Source: Clostridium estertheticum
GTDB lineage: Bacteria > Bacillota > Clostridia > Clostridiales > Clostridiaceae
Direction: 5' to 3'
NCBI RefSeq assembly: GCF_026650985.1
Contig: NZ_CP086239.1
Span: forward strand, 310,001-374,000
DNA length: 64,000 nt
Below, in pieces: positions 8,903-17,885 of the stretch. A model generated the notes under the pieces. That model saw only the letters and a list, made by a program, of their open reading frames with translations. It was not told the origin of the DNA and did no database searches. Positions within the stretch are counted from its first letter, which is position 1. Each line of letters begins with the position of its first letter. The position numbers and the translations under genes were made by a program.

Positions 8903-9235
8903 ATGGTTAAAGTTGGATTTGTTCGAAGTCTTGGTAAAATAGTTTCTTTTAAAATAAAAGGTCATGCAATGCCTAAAGAAAAACAGTTGGATGTTGATTT
9001 AATTTGTAGTGCAATTTCAGCAATTTCTCAAACTACTATTATTGGGATTGAGGAAGTTTTGAAAATTAAGGTAAAGTATGATATGGATGATGGATTTTTA
9101 AATTTAAATTTAGAAGGTCAAACTCTAGAAGATATTGAAAGATGTCAAGTTTTACTTGAAACAATGATACTTGGACTTAAAAGTGTAGAAATTACTTATG
9201 GTAAATATATAAAAGTGGAAGTAGAGGAGGTGTAA
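8903..9235 (+). CDS. prp: Ribosomal-processing cysteine protease Prp
   Basis: This 110-residue protein lies between rplU and rpmA, where Firmicutes encode Prp, the protease that removes the N-terminal extension of L27. The catalytic His is in [10 protein letters not shown] (about residue 22) and the catalytic Cys in [11 protein letters not shown] (about residue 34), with the expected spacing. The conserved Gly usually found before the Asp is replaced here (QLDVD). The ATG is two bases after the L21 stop, so translation is likely coupled. The matching substrate site is visible in the next gene. Confidence 0.94.
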   Translation: MVKVGFVRSLGKIVSFKIKGHAMPKEKQLDVDLICSAISAISQTTIIGIEEVLKIKVKYDMDDGFLNLNLEGQTLEDIERCQVLLETMILGLKSVEITYGKYIKVEVEEV

Positions 9236-9239
9236 GGCT

Positions 9240-9545
9240 ATGTTAGTTATGAATCTACAATTATTTGCTCATAAAAAAGGAGTAGGTAGTACAAGAAATG
9301 GTAGAGACAGTGAATCTAAGAGACTTGGAGCTAAACGTGCAGACGGACAATTCGTTCTTGCAGGTAATATTTTAGTAAGACAAAGAGGAACAAAAATCCA
9401 TCCAGGAAACAATGTTGGAATAGGTGGAGATGATACTCTTTTCGCTAAAATTAGTGGAATAGTAAAATTCGAAAGAATGGGAAAAATGAAGAAAAAAGCA
9501 AGCGTTTATCCTGTTGTTGAAGAAGAAATGTCTATTGCTGAATAA
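9240..9545 (+). CDS. rpmA: 50S ribosomal protein bL27 with cleavable N-terminus
   Basis: A 101-residue L27, starting [20 protein letters not shown]. The [10 protein letters not shown] junction is the site cut by Prp in Firmicutes, exposing the N-terminus that reaches the peptidyl transferase centre. The [19 protein letters not shown] and [23 protein letters not shown] blocks are typical of L27. The site GAGGAGG is nine bases from the ATG at 9240 and eighteen from the internal ATG at 9249, so the longer form is preferred. Closed by a terminator. Confidence 0.98.
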   Translation: MLVMNLQLFAHKKGVGSTRNGRDSESKRLGAKRADGQFVLAGNILVRQRGTKIHPGNNVGIGGDDTLFAKISGIVKFERMGKMKKKASVYPVVEEEMSIAE

Positions 9546-9551
9546 TTTAAG

Positions 9552-9575
9552 GCACCCTTAAAGGGTGCTTTTTTA
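9552..9575 (+). terminator. Intrinsic terminator after rpmA
   Basis: GCACCC/GGGTGC with loop TTAAA, followed by six T residues. It ends the L21-L27 operon. Confidence 0.92.
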
Positions 9576-9765
9576 AAATTCTCTTTTGGAGAATATAAAT
9601 TAATAAATTAGAAGTATATACAATTTTACATAGAAAACAGAGATAGGTGGCAATATATAAATATAAGTTTAAAGATTTATAGATGCTATTTTGATAATAA
9701 TAAAACTTTTATTAAAATTAAACAAGATATAAAAATTGAAAATGCGCTAAGGTAAGGTGAAATAT

Positions 9766-11049
9766 ATGTTTATTGATACAGCCAGGATTTTTGTAAAATC
9801 AGGAAACGGTGGTAATGGAGCTGTTTCGTTTAGAACAGAGAAATATATACCTCTCGGTGGACCAGACGGTGGAGATGGTGGAGATGGTGGAGATGTAATA
9901 TTTGTAGTTGATGCTAGTATGACTACGTTATTAGATTTTTCATATGCAAGAAAATTCGTAGCTAAAAATGGAGTAGGCGGTTCTGGCTCTAAGTGTTATG
10001 GAAAAGCTGGAGAAGATTTGTATGTTAAAGTTCCTATGGGTACTATTGTACGTGATATGGAAACAAACAAAATAATGTATGATTTAGCTCATGATGGTGA
10101 AACTTATCGAGTTTGCAAAGCTGGACAAGGCGGAAAAGGTAACGTTAAATTTTGCACACCTACAAGGCAAGCTCCTAATTTTTCTGAACCAGGTATGCCA
10201 GGGGAAGAACGATGGATTAAGCTTGAACTTAAGATTTTAGCTGATGTTGGTTTATTAGGTTTCCCAAATGTAGGAAAATCAACATTATTGTCAGTAGTAT
10301 CAAAAGCAAGACCTAAGATTGCTAATTATCACTTTACAACTTTAAAACCAAATTTAGGAGTAGTAAGTGTTAAGGGTGCACAGCATTTTGTTATGGCAGA
10401 TATTCCAGGAATAATTGAAGGTGCAGCTGAAGGCGTAGGTCTCGGAATAGGATTCTTAAGACATATTGAGAGAACTAGAATGCTCATCCATGTGGTTGAT
10501 ATTTCAGGTATTGAAGGTAGAGATCCTGTAGAGGACTTTATAAAAATAAATAACGAACTTAGGAAATATAGTGTTAAATTATGGGATAGACCTCAAATAA
10601 TAGCTGCAAATAAAAGCGATTTACTTTTCGATGATGAAGTGTTTGAAAACTTTAAGAAAAGATTAAATGAATTAGGATATGACGATAGTAAAATATTTAA
10701 AATATCTGCAGCTACAAATCAAGGCGTAGAAGATTTGATGAAAGAAGCAGCTAGAATATTATCTACTATTCCAGTTACGGAACTAGTAATAAATGATGAA
10801 GAAAAATTCGTAATAGAGGAGAAGAGATTTACATACACTGTAGAGAAAGATTCTCAAGGGACTTTTGTTGTTGAAGGAACTTTTGTTGATAGATTACTAA
10901 GTGCAGTTAATATAAATGAGCCTGATTCTCTTAAATATTTCCATAAAGTTTTGAAGAATAAGGGAGTTTTTGATACTTTAGTTGAAAAAGGAATTAAAGA
11001 CGGTGATTTAGTAAGATTACAAAACTTTGAATTTGAATATTTAGCATAA
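9766..11049 (+). CDS. obg: GTPase Obg (CgtA), 50S assembly factor
   Basis: A 427-residue Obg GTPase involved in 50S ribosome assembly and stress control; in B. subtilis it also affects sporulation entry. Three parts are visible: the Gly-rich Obg fold ([14 protein letters not shown], about residues 29-43, and [15 protein letters not shown]), the G domain with G1 GFPNVGKST (about 165), G3 DIPGIIEGA and G4 NKSD (about 283), and the C-terminal OCT domain ([18 protein letters not shown] to the end). An upstream GTG at 9757 is part of the AAGGTGA binding site, so ATG 9766 is chosen. The 220 bases before it hold no gene. Confidence 0.98.
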   Translation: MFIDTARIFVKSGNGGNGAVSFRTEKYIPLGGPDGGDGGDGGDVIFVVDASMTTLLDFSYARKFVAKNGVGGSGSKCYGKAGEDLYVKVPMGTIVRDMETNKIMYDLAHDGETYRVCKAGQGGKGNVKFCTPTRQAPNFSEPGMPGEERWIKLELKILADVGLLGFPNVGKSTLLSVVSKARPKIANYHFTTLKPNLGVVSVKGAQHFVMADIPGIIEGAAEGVGLGIGFLRHIERTRMLIHVVDISGIEGRDPVEDFIKINNELRKYSVKLWDRPQIIAANKSDLLFDDEVFENFKKRLNELGYDDSKIFKISAATNQGVEDLMKEAARILSTIPVTELVINDEEKFVIEEKRFTYTVEKDSQGTFVVEGTFVDRLLSAVNINEPDSLKYFHKVLKNKGVFDTLVEKGIKDGDLVRLQNFEFEYLA

Positions 11050-11091
11050 AAGATAATTATTATCTTTTAAGAAGGCATGTAGGAGGATATT

Positions 11092-11382
11092 ATGATTACA
11101 AGCAAGCAAAGAAGTTACTTAAGAACTTTTGGCAATAAATTGCAACCATTGTTTCAGCTCGGAAAAGCTGGAATAGAACAAAATTTTTTAAAGCAAATAG
11201 AAGAGGCCTTAGAATCTAGAGAAATCATTAAGATTAAGGTTTTAAATAATAGTGGGTTAACGGCTAGAGAAGCTTCTGATATAATTTGTGAATCGATAGG
11301 TGCTGAGGCAGTTCAAAGTATCGGTAGCAAATGTGTATTGTACAAGAGGTCTATAAAAAAACCTATAATAGAATTACCATAA
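11092..11382 (+). CDS. yhbY: YhbY-family CRM RNA-binding protein
   Basis: A 96-residue single CRM (YhbY) domain protein: MITSKQRSYLRTFGNKLQPL, the GKAGI turn and the VLNNSGLTAREASDIICESI region. The family binds pre-50S particles and is thought to help ribosome assembly. It stands between obg and nadD, its usual place in clostridia. AGGAGG lies before the ATG. Confidence 0.93.
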   Translation: MITSKQRSYLRTFGNKLQPLFQLGKAGIEQNFLKQIEEALESREIIKIKVLNNSGLTAREASDIICESIGAEAVQSIGSKCVLYKRSIKKPIIELP

Positions 11383-11383
11383 A

Positions 11384-11410
11384 AGCATGTAATGTTACAT
11401 GCTTTTTCTT
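11384..11410 (+). terminator. Intrinsic terminator after yhbY
   Basis: Perfect 9-bp arms AGCATGTAA/TTACATGCT (11384-11403) followed by TTTTCTTCT. Confidence 0.9.
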
Positions 11411-11434
11411 CTATGCAAAGTTAAAAACTTTCTA

Positions 11435-11463
11435 TTGTTTTAGTTAAATTGTCCTATTATAAT
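11435..11463 (+). promoter_or_regulatory. Predicted promoter of nadD-yqeK-lcp
   Basis: TTGTTT (11435-11440) and TATAAT (11458-11463) with a 17-bp spacer, located between the yhbY terminator and nadD. Confidence 0.7.
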
Positions 11464-11480
11464 ATAAAGAAGGTGTTACA

Positions 11481-12080
11481 GTGAAAAAGGCCATTTTTGG
11501 AGGTACTTTTGATCCAATTCACATAGGTCACATTCATATTGCCTATGAAGCGTTATATAGTCTAAAACTAGACAAGATTTTATTTATGCCAGCAGGAAAT
11601 CCACCAAATAAACTAAATAAACAAATTACAGATTCTAAAATCAGATATGATTTAGTTAATAAGGCAATAGAAGGTGAGAGCAACTTTGAAATAAGTGATT
11701 ATGAAATAAATAAAAAAGAGAATAGTTATACATATGAAACTATTGAACTTTTTAGTAATGTACAATCTAAAACTGAATGGTATTTTTTGATTGGCGCAGA
11801 TAGTTTGATAGATCTAGATAATTGGAAGAATGTAGATAGACTTTTAAATAGTTGTCGGCTAGTGGTTTATAATAGGGCAGGATTTGAATTAGAAAAAATA
11901 CTTGAACAGAAAAGGTATTTAGAAAATAAATATCATAATAAAATAATTTTTCTTGATATGCCAATTATAGATATATCATCAACAAGTATTAGGAAAAGTA
12001 TAAAAGAAGGTAGAAATATTAATTATCTTCTACCTAAAGGTGTAGAGAAAATTGTTGAGAAGCTTAAATTATATAAATAA
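11481..12080 (+). CDS. nadD: Nicotinate-nucleotide adenylyltransferase
   Basis: Makes deamido-NAD from nicotinate mononucleotide and ATP. The 199-residue protein starts with the nucleotidyltransferase motif GGTFDPIHIGHIHIAYEA (HxGH at residues about 15-18), has LFMPAGNPPNK, and near the C-terminus the ISSTSIRKSIKEGR signature (about 171-184). The start is a GTG with AAGGTG five bases upstream. yqeK follows, as in most Firmicutes. Confidence 0.96.
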   Translation: MKKAIFGGTFDPIHIGHIHIAYEALYSLKLDKILFMPAGNPPNKLNKQITDSKIRYDLVNKAIEGESNFEISDYEINKKENSYTYETIELFSNVQSKTEWYFLIGADSLIDLDNWKNVDRLLNSCRLVVYNRAGFELEKILEQKRYLENKYHNKIIFLDMPIIDISSTSIRKSIKEGRNINYLLPKGVEKIVEKLKLYK

Positions 12081-12172
12081 GCTTTAATTTTACAAGAAAA
12101 GTAAAATATATAAATAAAATAGGTACATAATTTTTTTTCTGTGTTAAAGTAATATTAGGGGGTGGGACTTAA

Positions 12173-12757
12173 ATGTGGAATGAAAAGGAAATACTTGATT
12201 ATATAAAGAAAAATTTAAAAGAAAGTAGATTTAAACACAGTGTAAGCGTTAGTAAAACTGCAATAGAACTCGCAACTATATATGGGCAAAATATAGAAAA
12301 AGCACGGATTGCAGGATTAGTTCATGATTGCGCTAAGAATTTATCGAATGAGCAACTTATAAAAATGGCTACGGACCATAAAATAGAGCTCGACGAAGTA
12401 AGCAAACAAAGCCCACAAATCATTCATGGACTAGTGGGAAGTATAATAGCAAGAGACGTAATGGATATTCACGATGAGGATATTTTAAATTCTATTAAGT
12501 ATCATACTACTGGAAGAAAAGATATGAGTATTTTAGAAAAGATAATATTTTTATCGGATTACATTGAACCATTAAGGACATTTAATGCTATAGACGAGGT
12601 AAGAAGGTTAAGTAAGGTGAATTTGGATGCTGCGGTAATATTGTGTTTGGAGAATACTATAAAATATGTTATAAGTCAAAAACAATTATTGCATATAGAT
12701 ACAATTTACGCAAGAAATTATTTATTAAGTGAAAAGAGTAGGAGAAAAGATGAGTAA
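12173..12757 (+). CDS. yqeK: YqeK family HD-domain nucleotide hydrolase
   Basis: A 194-residue HD-domain protein. HSVSVSKTAIELA (His near residue 22), LVHDCAKNL (HD near 51-52), IIHGLVGSIIA and KYHTTGRKDMSILEKIIFLSDYIEP (Asp near 127) give the full set of metal ligands of YqeK, a symmetrical diadenosine tetraphosphate hydrolase. Next to nadD as usual. GGGGGTGG precedes the ATG. The last codons overlap the start of the next gene. Confidence 0.93.
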   Translation: MWNEKEILDYIKKNLKESRFKHSVSVSKTAIELATIYGQNIEKARIAGLVHDCAKNLSNEQLIKMATDHKIELDEVSKQSPQIIHGLVGSIIARDVMDIHDEDILNSIKYHTTGRKDMSILEKIIFLSDYIEPLRTFNAIDEVRRLSKVNLDAAVILCLENTIKYVISQKQLLHIDTIYARNYLLSEKSRRKDE

Positions 12758-14006
12758 TAATAAAAAACAAAGAAAAACAATAAATTATAAGAGATTTGCC
12801 ATTAAAACCGCTGCTCTTTTGGTGGCAATTCTTGTTTTGGTTTCTGGAGGACTTTATTTATACTTAGCTGGGTTTAATGATACTGCAGTAGATTTATCAT
12901 CAAAATTAAATAATGATGATATAACAAGGATTCAGACAAGTGGAAAATCTTGTAATATACTGGTTATGGGTGTAGATGTGGGGACGGCTGGTTCAACAAA
13001 TGCTAATGATCCTAAGAGAACAGATACAATGATATTAGTGCATTATAATGCAAGTGATAAAAAAATTAGTATGGTATCTATTCCTAGAGATACGTTAATA
13101 ACTATAAATGGTAGGAATCAGAAGATTAATGCAGCACATGCTATTGGCGGTGTGACTTCTGCAGTAGCTGCTGTACAAAAATTAATAGGTGTTAAAATAA
13201 ACTACTATGCAAAAGTCAATTATAAGGGCTTTGATAAATTGATTGATGCTATCGGTGGTGTTGATATTAACATAACAAGAAAAATGGATTATGATGACCC
13301 TACGCAAGATTTGAGCATTCATTTCAAAAAAGGGCTAGTTCATTTGGATGGCAAAAAAGCTGAGGAATTTTTCAGGTGGAGAAAAAACACTGATGGTTCA
13401 GGCTTGGCAAATGGTGATTTAGGAAGAATAGAAAATCAACATATATTTATCGCAAAGGTTATGGAAAAAGTGAAAAGTCCATTTATAATATTTAAAATTC
13501 CGAGTGTTTTAACTGCGGTTAAAAGCGCTATAGAAACTAATATGGATGCTAGTGAGATATTTAAGTTTGGATACATATTTGCTAGTATTGATAATGATAA
13601 ACTTTCTATGGAGACACTTAAAGGCGCGGAAAAGTATATAAATGGTGTATCATATGTAGTGTATGATGAAGCCCTTAACAAAAAGGTTATTTCAGAGTTA
13701 AGTGATAATAAAGTTCAGGCTGTTAATAAGTCAAAGCTTAAGATAAAGGTGATAAATGGTACCAAAAAAACAGGCTTGGCTAAGGATTTTTCAACATACC
13801 TAGTCGAAAAAGGGTATAATGAAGCAAAAACACAAACAGGTAAAGCTACTGTTAAAAGTAAGATTATAGTGTACAATGGTAGCGAAGATATGAAGACGAG
13901 TCTACAAACTGATTTTAAAATTGATAATATTGAATTCTTATCGTCAAGTGATAAAAGTTTTGATGTAGTAGTTACGTTAGGTGATGACCACGAACTAATG
14001 CATTAA
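12750..14006 (+). CDS. LytR-CpsA-Psr (LCP) cell wall glycopolymer ligase
   Basis: A 418-residue membrane-anchored LCP protein, which transfers teichoic-acid-like or capsular polymers from a lipid carrier to peptidoglycan. A single N-terminal membrane segment (about 18-40) is followed by the LCP domain with RTDTMILVHYN, SIPRDTLITI, GRNQKINAAHAIGG and EFFRWRKNTDGSGLANGDLGRIENQ, which supply the polyprenyl-phosphate-binding Arg and Asp residues. A LytR_C domain (KIKVINGTKKTGLAKDFSTY) ends the protein. ATG 12750 has TAGGAG upstream, better than GTG 12729. In many Firmicutes rsfS follows at this point; here it does not. Confidence 0.94.
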   Translation: MSNNKKQRKTINYKRFAIKTAALLVAILVLVSGGLYLYLAGFNDTAVDLSSKLNNDDITRIQTSGKSCNILVMGVDVGTAGSTNANDPKRTDTMILVHYNASDKKISMVSIPRDTLITINGRNQKINAAHAIGGVTSAVAAVQKLIGVKINYYAKVNYKGFDKLIDAIGGVDINITRKMDYDDPTQDLSIHFKKGLVHLDGKKAEEFFRWRKNTDGSGLANGDLGRIENQHIFIAKVMEKVKSPFIIFKIPSVLTAVKSAIETNMDASEIFKFGYIFASIDNDKLSMETLKGAEKYINGVSYVVYDEALNKKVISELSDNKVQAVNKSKLKIKVINGTKKTGLAKDFSTYLVEKGYNEAKTQTGKATVKSKIIVYNGSEDMKTSLQTDFKIDNIEFLSSSDKSFDVVVTLGDDHELMH

Positions 14007-14033
14007 TATTATAAAATTATTAGGAGGAAAAAA

Positions 14034-14414
14034 ATGGAAAAGAACATTATAAACACAAATAATGCACCAGCGGCTCTTGGACCATATTCACAGGCGGTTA
14101 AGGTAGGCGATGTATTATATACTTCAGGACAATTAGCAATAAATCCAGTGACTGGAGAATTTATAAACGATGATATAAAAAAGGCTACAGCACAATCTTT
14201 AGATAATGTAAAAGCTATATTAGAAGAAGCCGGATCTAGTTTAGACAAGGTAGTAAAAACTTTAGTTTTCTTAAAAGATATGGATGATTTTGCGCAAATG
14301 AATGAAATATATTCAAAATACTTTACAACAAATCCACCAGCTAGATCCTGCATTCAAGCAGGAAAACTTCCTAAAGATGCTTTAGTAGAAATAGAAGTAA
14401 TTGCAATTGCTTGA
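14034..14414 (+). CDS. ridA: RidA family reactive imine deaminase
   Basis: A 126-residue Rid protein that hydrolyses enamine/imine products of PLP enzymes. The signatures ALGPYSQAV (residues 14-22), LYTSGQLAI, the conserved Arg in NPPARSCIQAG (about residue 105) and the C-terminal LPKDALVEIEVIAIA with the conserved Glu are all present, which supports true deaminase activity. TAGGAGG precedes the ATG. Confidence 0.95.
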   Translation: MEKNIINTNNAPAALGPYSQAVKVGDVLYTSGQLAINPVTGEFINDDIKKATAQSLDNVKAILEEAGSSLDKVVKTLVFLKDMDDFAQMNEIYSKYFTTNPPARSCIQAGKLPKDALVEIEVIAIA

Positions 14415-15357
14415 TAATAAGTTAACTTATGTAGTTGGCGCAAATATCAAAGATGAAAAATTGAGAGATTATTTAAAGTATACGGAGAATTTATCTGGTA
14501 GATTTATAAAAAGCTCAGGCCTTACTGGGAAAATAAGGGTTAATGATAACGTGGCCAAGTTAAATCATAGAATAAGCTCAGATGATGTAATAGATATTGA
14601 TATGAAGACAGATGAGCATCAGAATATTGAACCAGAGAAAATGGAAATAGATGTGGCATATGAGGATATAGACCTTATTATTATAAATAAGAGGCCAGGC
14701 ATAGTTGTTCATCCAACTCATGGATATCCTAGTGGAACTCTCGCTAATGGAGTTTTATATTATTTTAAAGAAAAAAATGAAAAATGTATTGTTAGATTGG
14801 TGAGTAGGTTAGATATGGATACTTCAGGTCTTATAATAATTGCAAAAAACCAATATTCACATATGGCGCTAGCAAGGGACATGCAAAGCAAAGATGTCAG
14901 TAGTAAAGAGTCAGATGATAAAGACTTAAATAATAAAACTTTTGAGAAGAGTTATATAGCTGTTGTACATGGTAATATGGAAAATAAATCAGGGACTATT
15001 GACTTGCCTATTGGGAATCCAAATCAGGATAGTGCAAGGAGAGAAGTTTGTGATGAGGGACAAAGAAGTATAACTCATTATGAAGTTATAAAGTCTTTTA
15101 AAAATGGTGATTTATTAAAAGTTACTTTGGAAACTGGTAGAACACATCAAATTCGTGTTCATTTAAGCCATATTGGTCATCCTCTTTATGGTGATAGCCT
15201 TTATGGAACAGTTGAAAGTGAGTATATTGATAGGCAAGCGTTACATGCTTATAAGCTAATCATCCCACATCCGAGAACTGGTGAGAGACTTACAGTTGAG
15301 TCGAATCTACCAGAGGATATAAATAACTTAATAAGTAAACTAAAATCTGAAACATAA
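14401..15357 (+). CDS. RluA-family rRNA/tRNA pseudouridine synthase
   Basis: A 318-residue pseudouridine synthase of the RluA/RluD group with an S4-like N-terminal part (about 20-75) and the catalytic motif RLVSRLDMDTSGL, in which the catalytic Asp is about residue 138. GRTHQIRVHLSHIGHPLYGD is the second signature. A charged stretch KDVSSKESDDKDLNN between the ARDMQ helix and the FEKSYIAVVHG strand seems to be an extra 10-15 residues compared with relatives. The start is uncertain: TTG 14401 overlaps the end of ridA and has no clear binding site. The exact uridine target cannot be read from sequence. Confidence 0.88.
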   Translation: MQLLDNKLTYVVGANIKDEKLRDYLKYTENLSGRFIKSSGLTGKIRVNDNVAKLNHRISSDDVIDIDMKTDEHQNIEPEKMEIDVAYEDIDLIIINKRPGIVVHPTHGYPSGTLANGVLYYFKEKNEKCIVRLVSRLDMDTSGLIIIAKNQYSHMALARDMQSKDVSSKESDDKDLNNKTFEKSYIAVVHGNMENKSGTIDLPIGNPNQDSARREVCDEGQRSITHYEVIKSFKNGDLLKVTLETGRTHQIRVHLSHIGHPLYGDSLYGTVESEYIDRQALHAYKLIIPHPRTGERLTVESNLPEDINNLISKLKSET

Positions 15358-15374
15358 ATTTGAAATTAAGATAT

Positions 15375-15425
15375 AAAAAAACACCAGATGTAAACTATTA
15401 AGTTAGTTTACATCTGGTGTTTTTT
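15375..15425. terminator. Bidirectional terminator between the RluA gene and dacF
   Basis: A perfect inverted repeat: A6 followed by a 17-base arm (15381-15397), a 6-base loop, and the complementary arm ending in T6 at 15425. It serves both convergent genes and contains the stop codon region of dacF. Confidence 0.95.
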
Positions 15426-16725
15426 ACCATTTCCTATTTCTACTATTATATATAAAACTATTTGTTCTTTTCCTTGCTTTTCTTCGCCTAAGAGTTCTTA
15501 TTCTTAAAAAAACTATTAATAATGCAAAGACAATAAAAATATATTTTATCATGTTTTTAAAACCAGAAAATGCATTAGTACTTAGTGAAGAATTACTTAA
15601 AATATTATTTTTAAGAGACACGTTTTTTTTAGTATAGTCAATTCCACTATTTAAATCCAGAGGGTAGGTATCACCACCAAAAGAAATTACGGCTGTATTT
15701 ACTAATTCGCCCTTTTTGATAGATGAAAGATTTAGTTTGTTTTGCGAAATTTTAGTAGTTGCTTTTGAAGTTGAGTTTTTAGCTTTAAGAATATATAAAT
15801 CCTTTGAGGCAAGTAGTGGAAGTACTGTGCCATCATCTAAGGTTAATTTTGATACAACATCATTCTTACTGAATTGTTTTACGAGCTCAAAATTCTCGAA
15901 TCCATAATCTAACAGTTCTCTGCTATCTGGGAAAAAAGTTTTTTTAGAGTCATGTACAAGAGCCACTATAAGCCTTTGACCGTTTCTTGTAGCTACGGCA
16001 ATATAAGAATGTTGTGATTCAGTAGTATAACCTGTTTTTCCACCTTCAGAACCTGAATAATAGTTAGGGTCCTCTTTATGTATTAGCCTATTCTCATTCC
16101 AAAGAGGTCGACTTATCTTTGACTTATTTGTTGTCGCCATTTTATATGATGGAGTTGTTGAAATCACCTTGTACTCGGGATGTTTTATAAGTTCTTGCAT
16201 AATCAATGATAAAGCGTAAGCTGAAGTTTTATGCTTTATATCATATAAACCATTAGGATTTACAAAATTGGTATTTTTGCAGCCTAAAGCATCTGCTCTA
16301 GTGTTCATAAGTTTTGCAAATTTTTCTGTGGAACCACTTACATGTTCAGCTAGAGCTACAGCGCAGTCATTAGCTGAAGCTAATATTAATCCATATAACA
16401 ATTCTCTTACAGTGATTTTCTCACCCTCAACTAGATATATGCTAGAGCCATCAGCAAGCGATGCATTTTTACTTACCGTTACAACATCGTTTAAATTAGA
16501 TTTTTCTAAAACTAAAAGTATAGTCATTATCTTAGTTGTTGATGCTGGTGGGTAAGCAGAATCTTTATTTTTCTCATAAAGTATTTTACCGGTAGTGGCA
16601 TCAAGTAAAACTACACTATCAGCGGAAATTCCTGAGGGGGGAGATTTTACTATTGCGTTTGCTTTTATTGGTATATTATAAAATAAAAAAAGTGACGTAA
16701 GTAATATTGCAGTTAACTTCTTCAT
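15424..16725 (-). CDS. dacF: D-alanyl-D-alanine carboxypeptidase (DacF-like, PBP5 type)
   Basis: A 433-residue S11-family carboxypeptidase that trims the terminal D-Ala from peptidoglycan stem peptides. It has a signal peptide (MKKLTAILLTSLFLFYN, cut around KANA), the catalytic SxxK in PPASTTKIMTI (about 60), SxN in LASANDCAVALAE (about 117) and KTG in GGKTGYTTES (about 228). After a PBP5_C-like domain there is a C-terminal membrane helix and a basic tail (RRRKARKR). ATG 16725 is chosen over 16746 because GGAGG lies at 16731-16735. dacF in Bacillus is forespore-expressed; that role is only inferred here. Confidence 0.94.
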   Translation of the reverse strand: MKKLTAILLTSLFLFYNIPIKANAIVKSPPSGISADSVVLLDATTGKILYEKNKDSAYPPASTTKIMTILLVLEKSNLNDVVTVSKNASLADGSSIYLVEGEKITVRELLYGLILASANDCAVALAEHVSGSTEKFAKLMNTRADALGCKNTNFVNPNGLYDIKHKTSAYALSLIMQELIKHPEYKVISTTPSYKMATTNKSKISRPLWNENRLIHKEDPNYYSGSEGGKTGYTTESQHSYIAVATRNGQRLIVALVHDSKKTFFPDSRELLDYGFENFELVKQFSKNDVVSKLTLDDGTVLPLLASKDLYILKAKNSTSKATTKISQNKLNLSSIKKGELVNTAVISFGGDTYPLDLNSGIDYTKKNVSLKNNILSNSSLSTNAFSGFKNMIKYIFIVFALLIVFLRIRTLRRRKARKRTNSFIYNSRNRKW

Positions 16726-16877
16726 AGGTACCTCCAAGTTTTTCAATATTTATAGTATATCAAAAAAAACCTTTCTTAGCGATAGTATTCACGTAAAGTT
16801 GTCAATAATTCTATATATAAGGGAAAAATAGGAAGAAAAAATTTTATGATTAAAGCTGTTGATTACTAGGAGGAATT

Positions 16878-17603
16878 ATGAAAAATAAAGAGAAAATAAT
16901 AGGGTCTATAGCTATTTTATGCATAAGTATTATCTTTATAATTATTGGTTTTGTTTTGTCGGGGCCAAAAGAAACTACTAAGACTTCGGATTATAAAGAT
17001 GTATTTGTTGAGACCGATAAAACTCCACAAAAAAACAATACAGGCGAAGTTAAGGCCTCATTACCCCCAAAAGTAGAAGAGAGTAATGTAAAATCAGAAG
17101 ATAGTATTATTAAAGTGGATATAAAGGGTGCTGTAAAAAGCCCTGGTGTTTACGAAATAAAAAAGGGCAGTCGAGTAACTGATCTCATAAAACTTGCAGG
17201 TGGGGGTACAAAAGATGCAGATCTTAATGCTACAAATCTTTCAAAAAAACTAAATGATGAAGATTGTATTGTAATTAGTAAAAATGGTGAGGTTAACAAA
17301 ACACAAACGCCTAATGGTAGCACATCTATTGGTAGTACATCTAATAGTAGTACTACAAATCCTACCAAAAGCTCTACTGTTTCAACTTCTGATAATAAAG
17401 GGAAAGGTGGTGTCATTAATATAAATACTGCAAGCAAAGAAGAATTAATGACGCTTACAGGTATAGGCGAGGCTAAAGCAAATATTATAATTGATTATAG
17501 AAAGCAAAATGGAGGATTTAAGTCGGTGGATGAACTTACCAAAGTAGGTGGTATTGGAGAAAAGACATTAAGTAAATTTGTAGATAAGATAGATATAAAA
17601 TAA
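16878..17603 (+). CDS. comEA: ComEA-like competence DNA receptor
   Basis: A 241-residue membrane-anchored DNA-binding protein that captures double-stranded DNA outside the membrane during uptake. It shows one N-terminal membrane helix (about 8-28), a Thr/Lys/Pro-rich linker, a SLBB domain (VDIKGAVKSPGVYEIKKGSR, about 78-135), a Ser/Thr-rich spacer, and two helix-hairpin-helix motifs at the end (GVININTASKEELMTLTGIG and VGGIGEKTL). AGGAGG precedes the ATG. The channel gene comEC is 5 kb downstream, separated by unrelated small genes. Confidence 0.95.
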   Translation: MKNKEKIIGSIAILCISIIFIIIGFVLSGPKETTKTSDYKDVFVETDKTPQKNNTGEVKASLPPKVEESNVKSEDSIIKVDIKGAVKSPGVYEIKKGSRVTDLIKLAGGGTKDADLNATNLSKKLNDEDCIVISKNGEVNKTQTPNGSTSIGSTSNSSTTNPTKSSTVSTSDNKGKGGVININTASKEELMTLTGIGEAKANIIIDYRKQNGGFKSVDELTKVGGIGEKTLSKFVDKIDIK

Positions 17604-17698
17604 TTAATTTTAAATTATGTTTAATAGTTGTATTTTTATATGAGTTTAGGATACAATATACAAATGAGTGAAAAAAATTAAAATAACTATAGCTAGAA

Positions 17699-17711
17699 TC
17701 GAATAATTCGA
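17699..17711. repeat. Short palindrome upstream of the candidate sRNA
   Basis: TCGAATAATTCGA is a perfect palindrome around one base, 21 bp before the predicted -35 at 17732. It may be a protein-binding site; no function is shown. Confidence 0.4.
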
Positions 17712-17731
17712 CAAAATTCTGCATATTGCTA

Positions 17732-17760
17732 TTGAATACAACTGTATTGTATGGTAAACT
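17732..17760 (+). promoter_or_regulatory. Predicted promoter with internal inverted repeat
   Basis: TTGAAT (17732-17737) and TAAACT (17755-17760) are 17 bp apart. The spacer holds ATACAA-CTGTA-TTGTAT (17736-17752), an operator-like inverted repeat overlapping both elements. The match to sigma-A boxes is moderate. Confidence 0.45.
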
Positions 17761-17765
17761 AAACA

Positions 17766-17880
17766 TAGTGCTTAAGGGGTAAGTAGTTGCTTTTAAATCA
17801 CTTTTATTCCAGATAATTAAATAGACATATTGCGGCTTAGATACATAGTTTTATGTTATCTGAGCCGCTTTTTATTTTAT
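17766..17880 (+). ncRNA. Candidate small structured RNA
   Basis: The 306 bases between comEA and the next gene hold no credible reading frame but contain a promoter-like sequence, a region that can pair (GGGGTAAGT around 17775 with ACTTTTATTCC near 17800), and a strong terminator: GCGGCTTAGATA (17832-17843) with TATCTGAGCCGC (17857-17868), then TTTTTATTTTATTTT. A transcript of about 110 nt is the simplest reading. I do not recognise its family. Part of it could instead be the comEA 3' end. Confidence 0.45.
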
Positions 17881-17885
17881 TTTAT

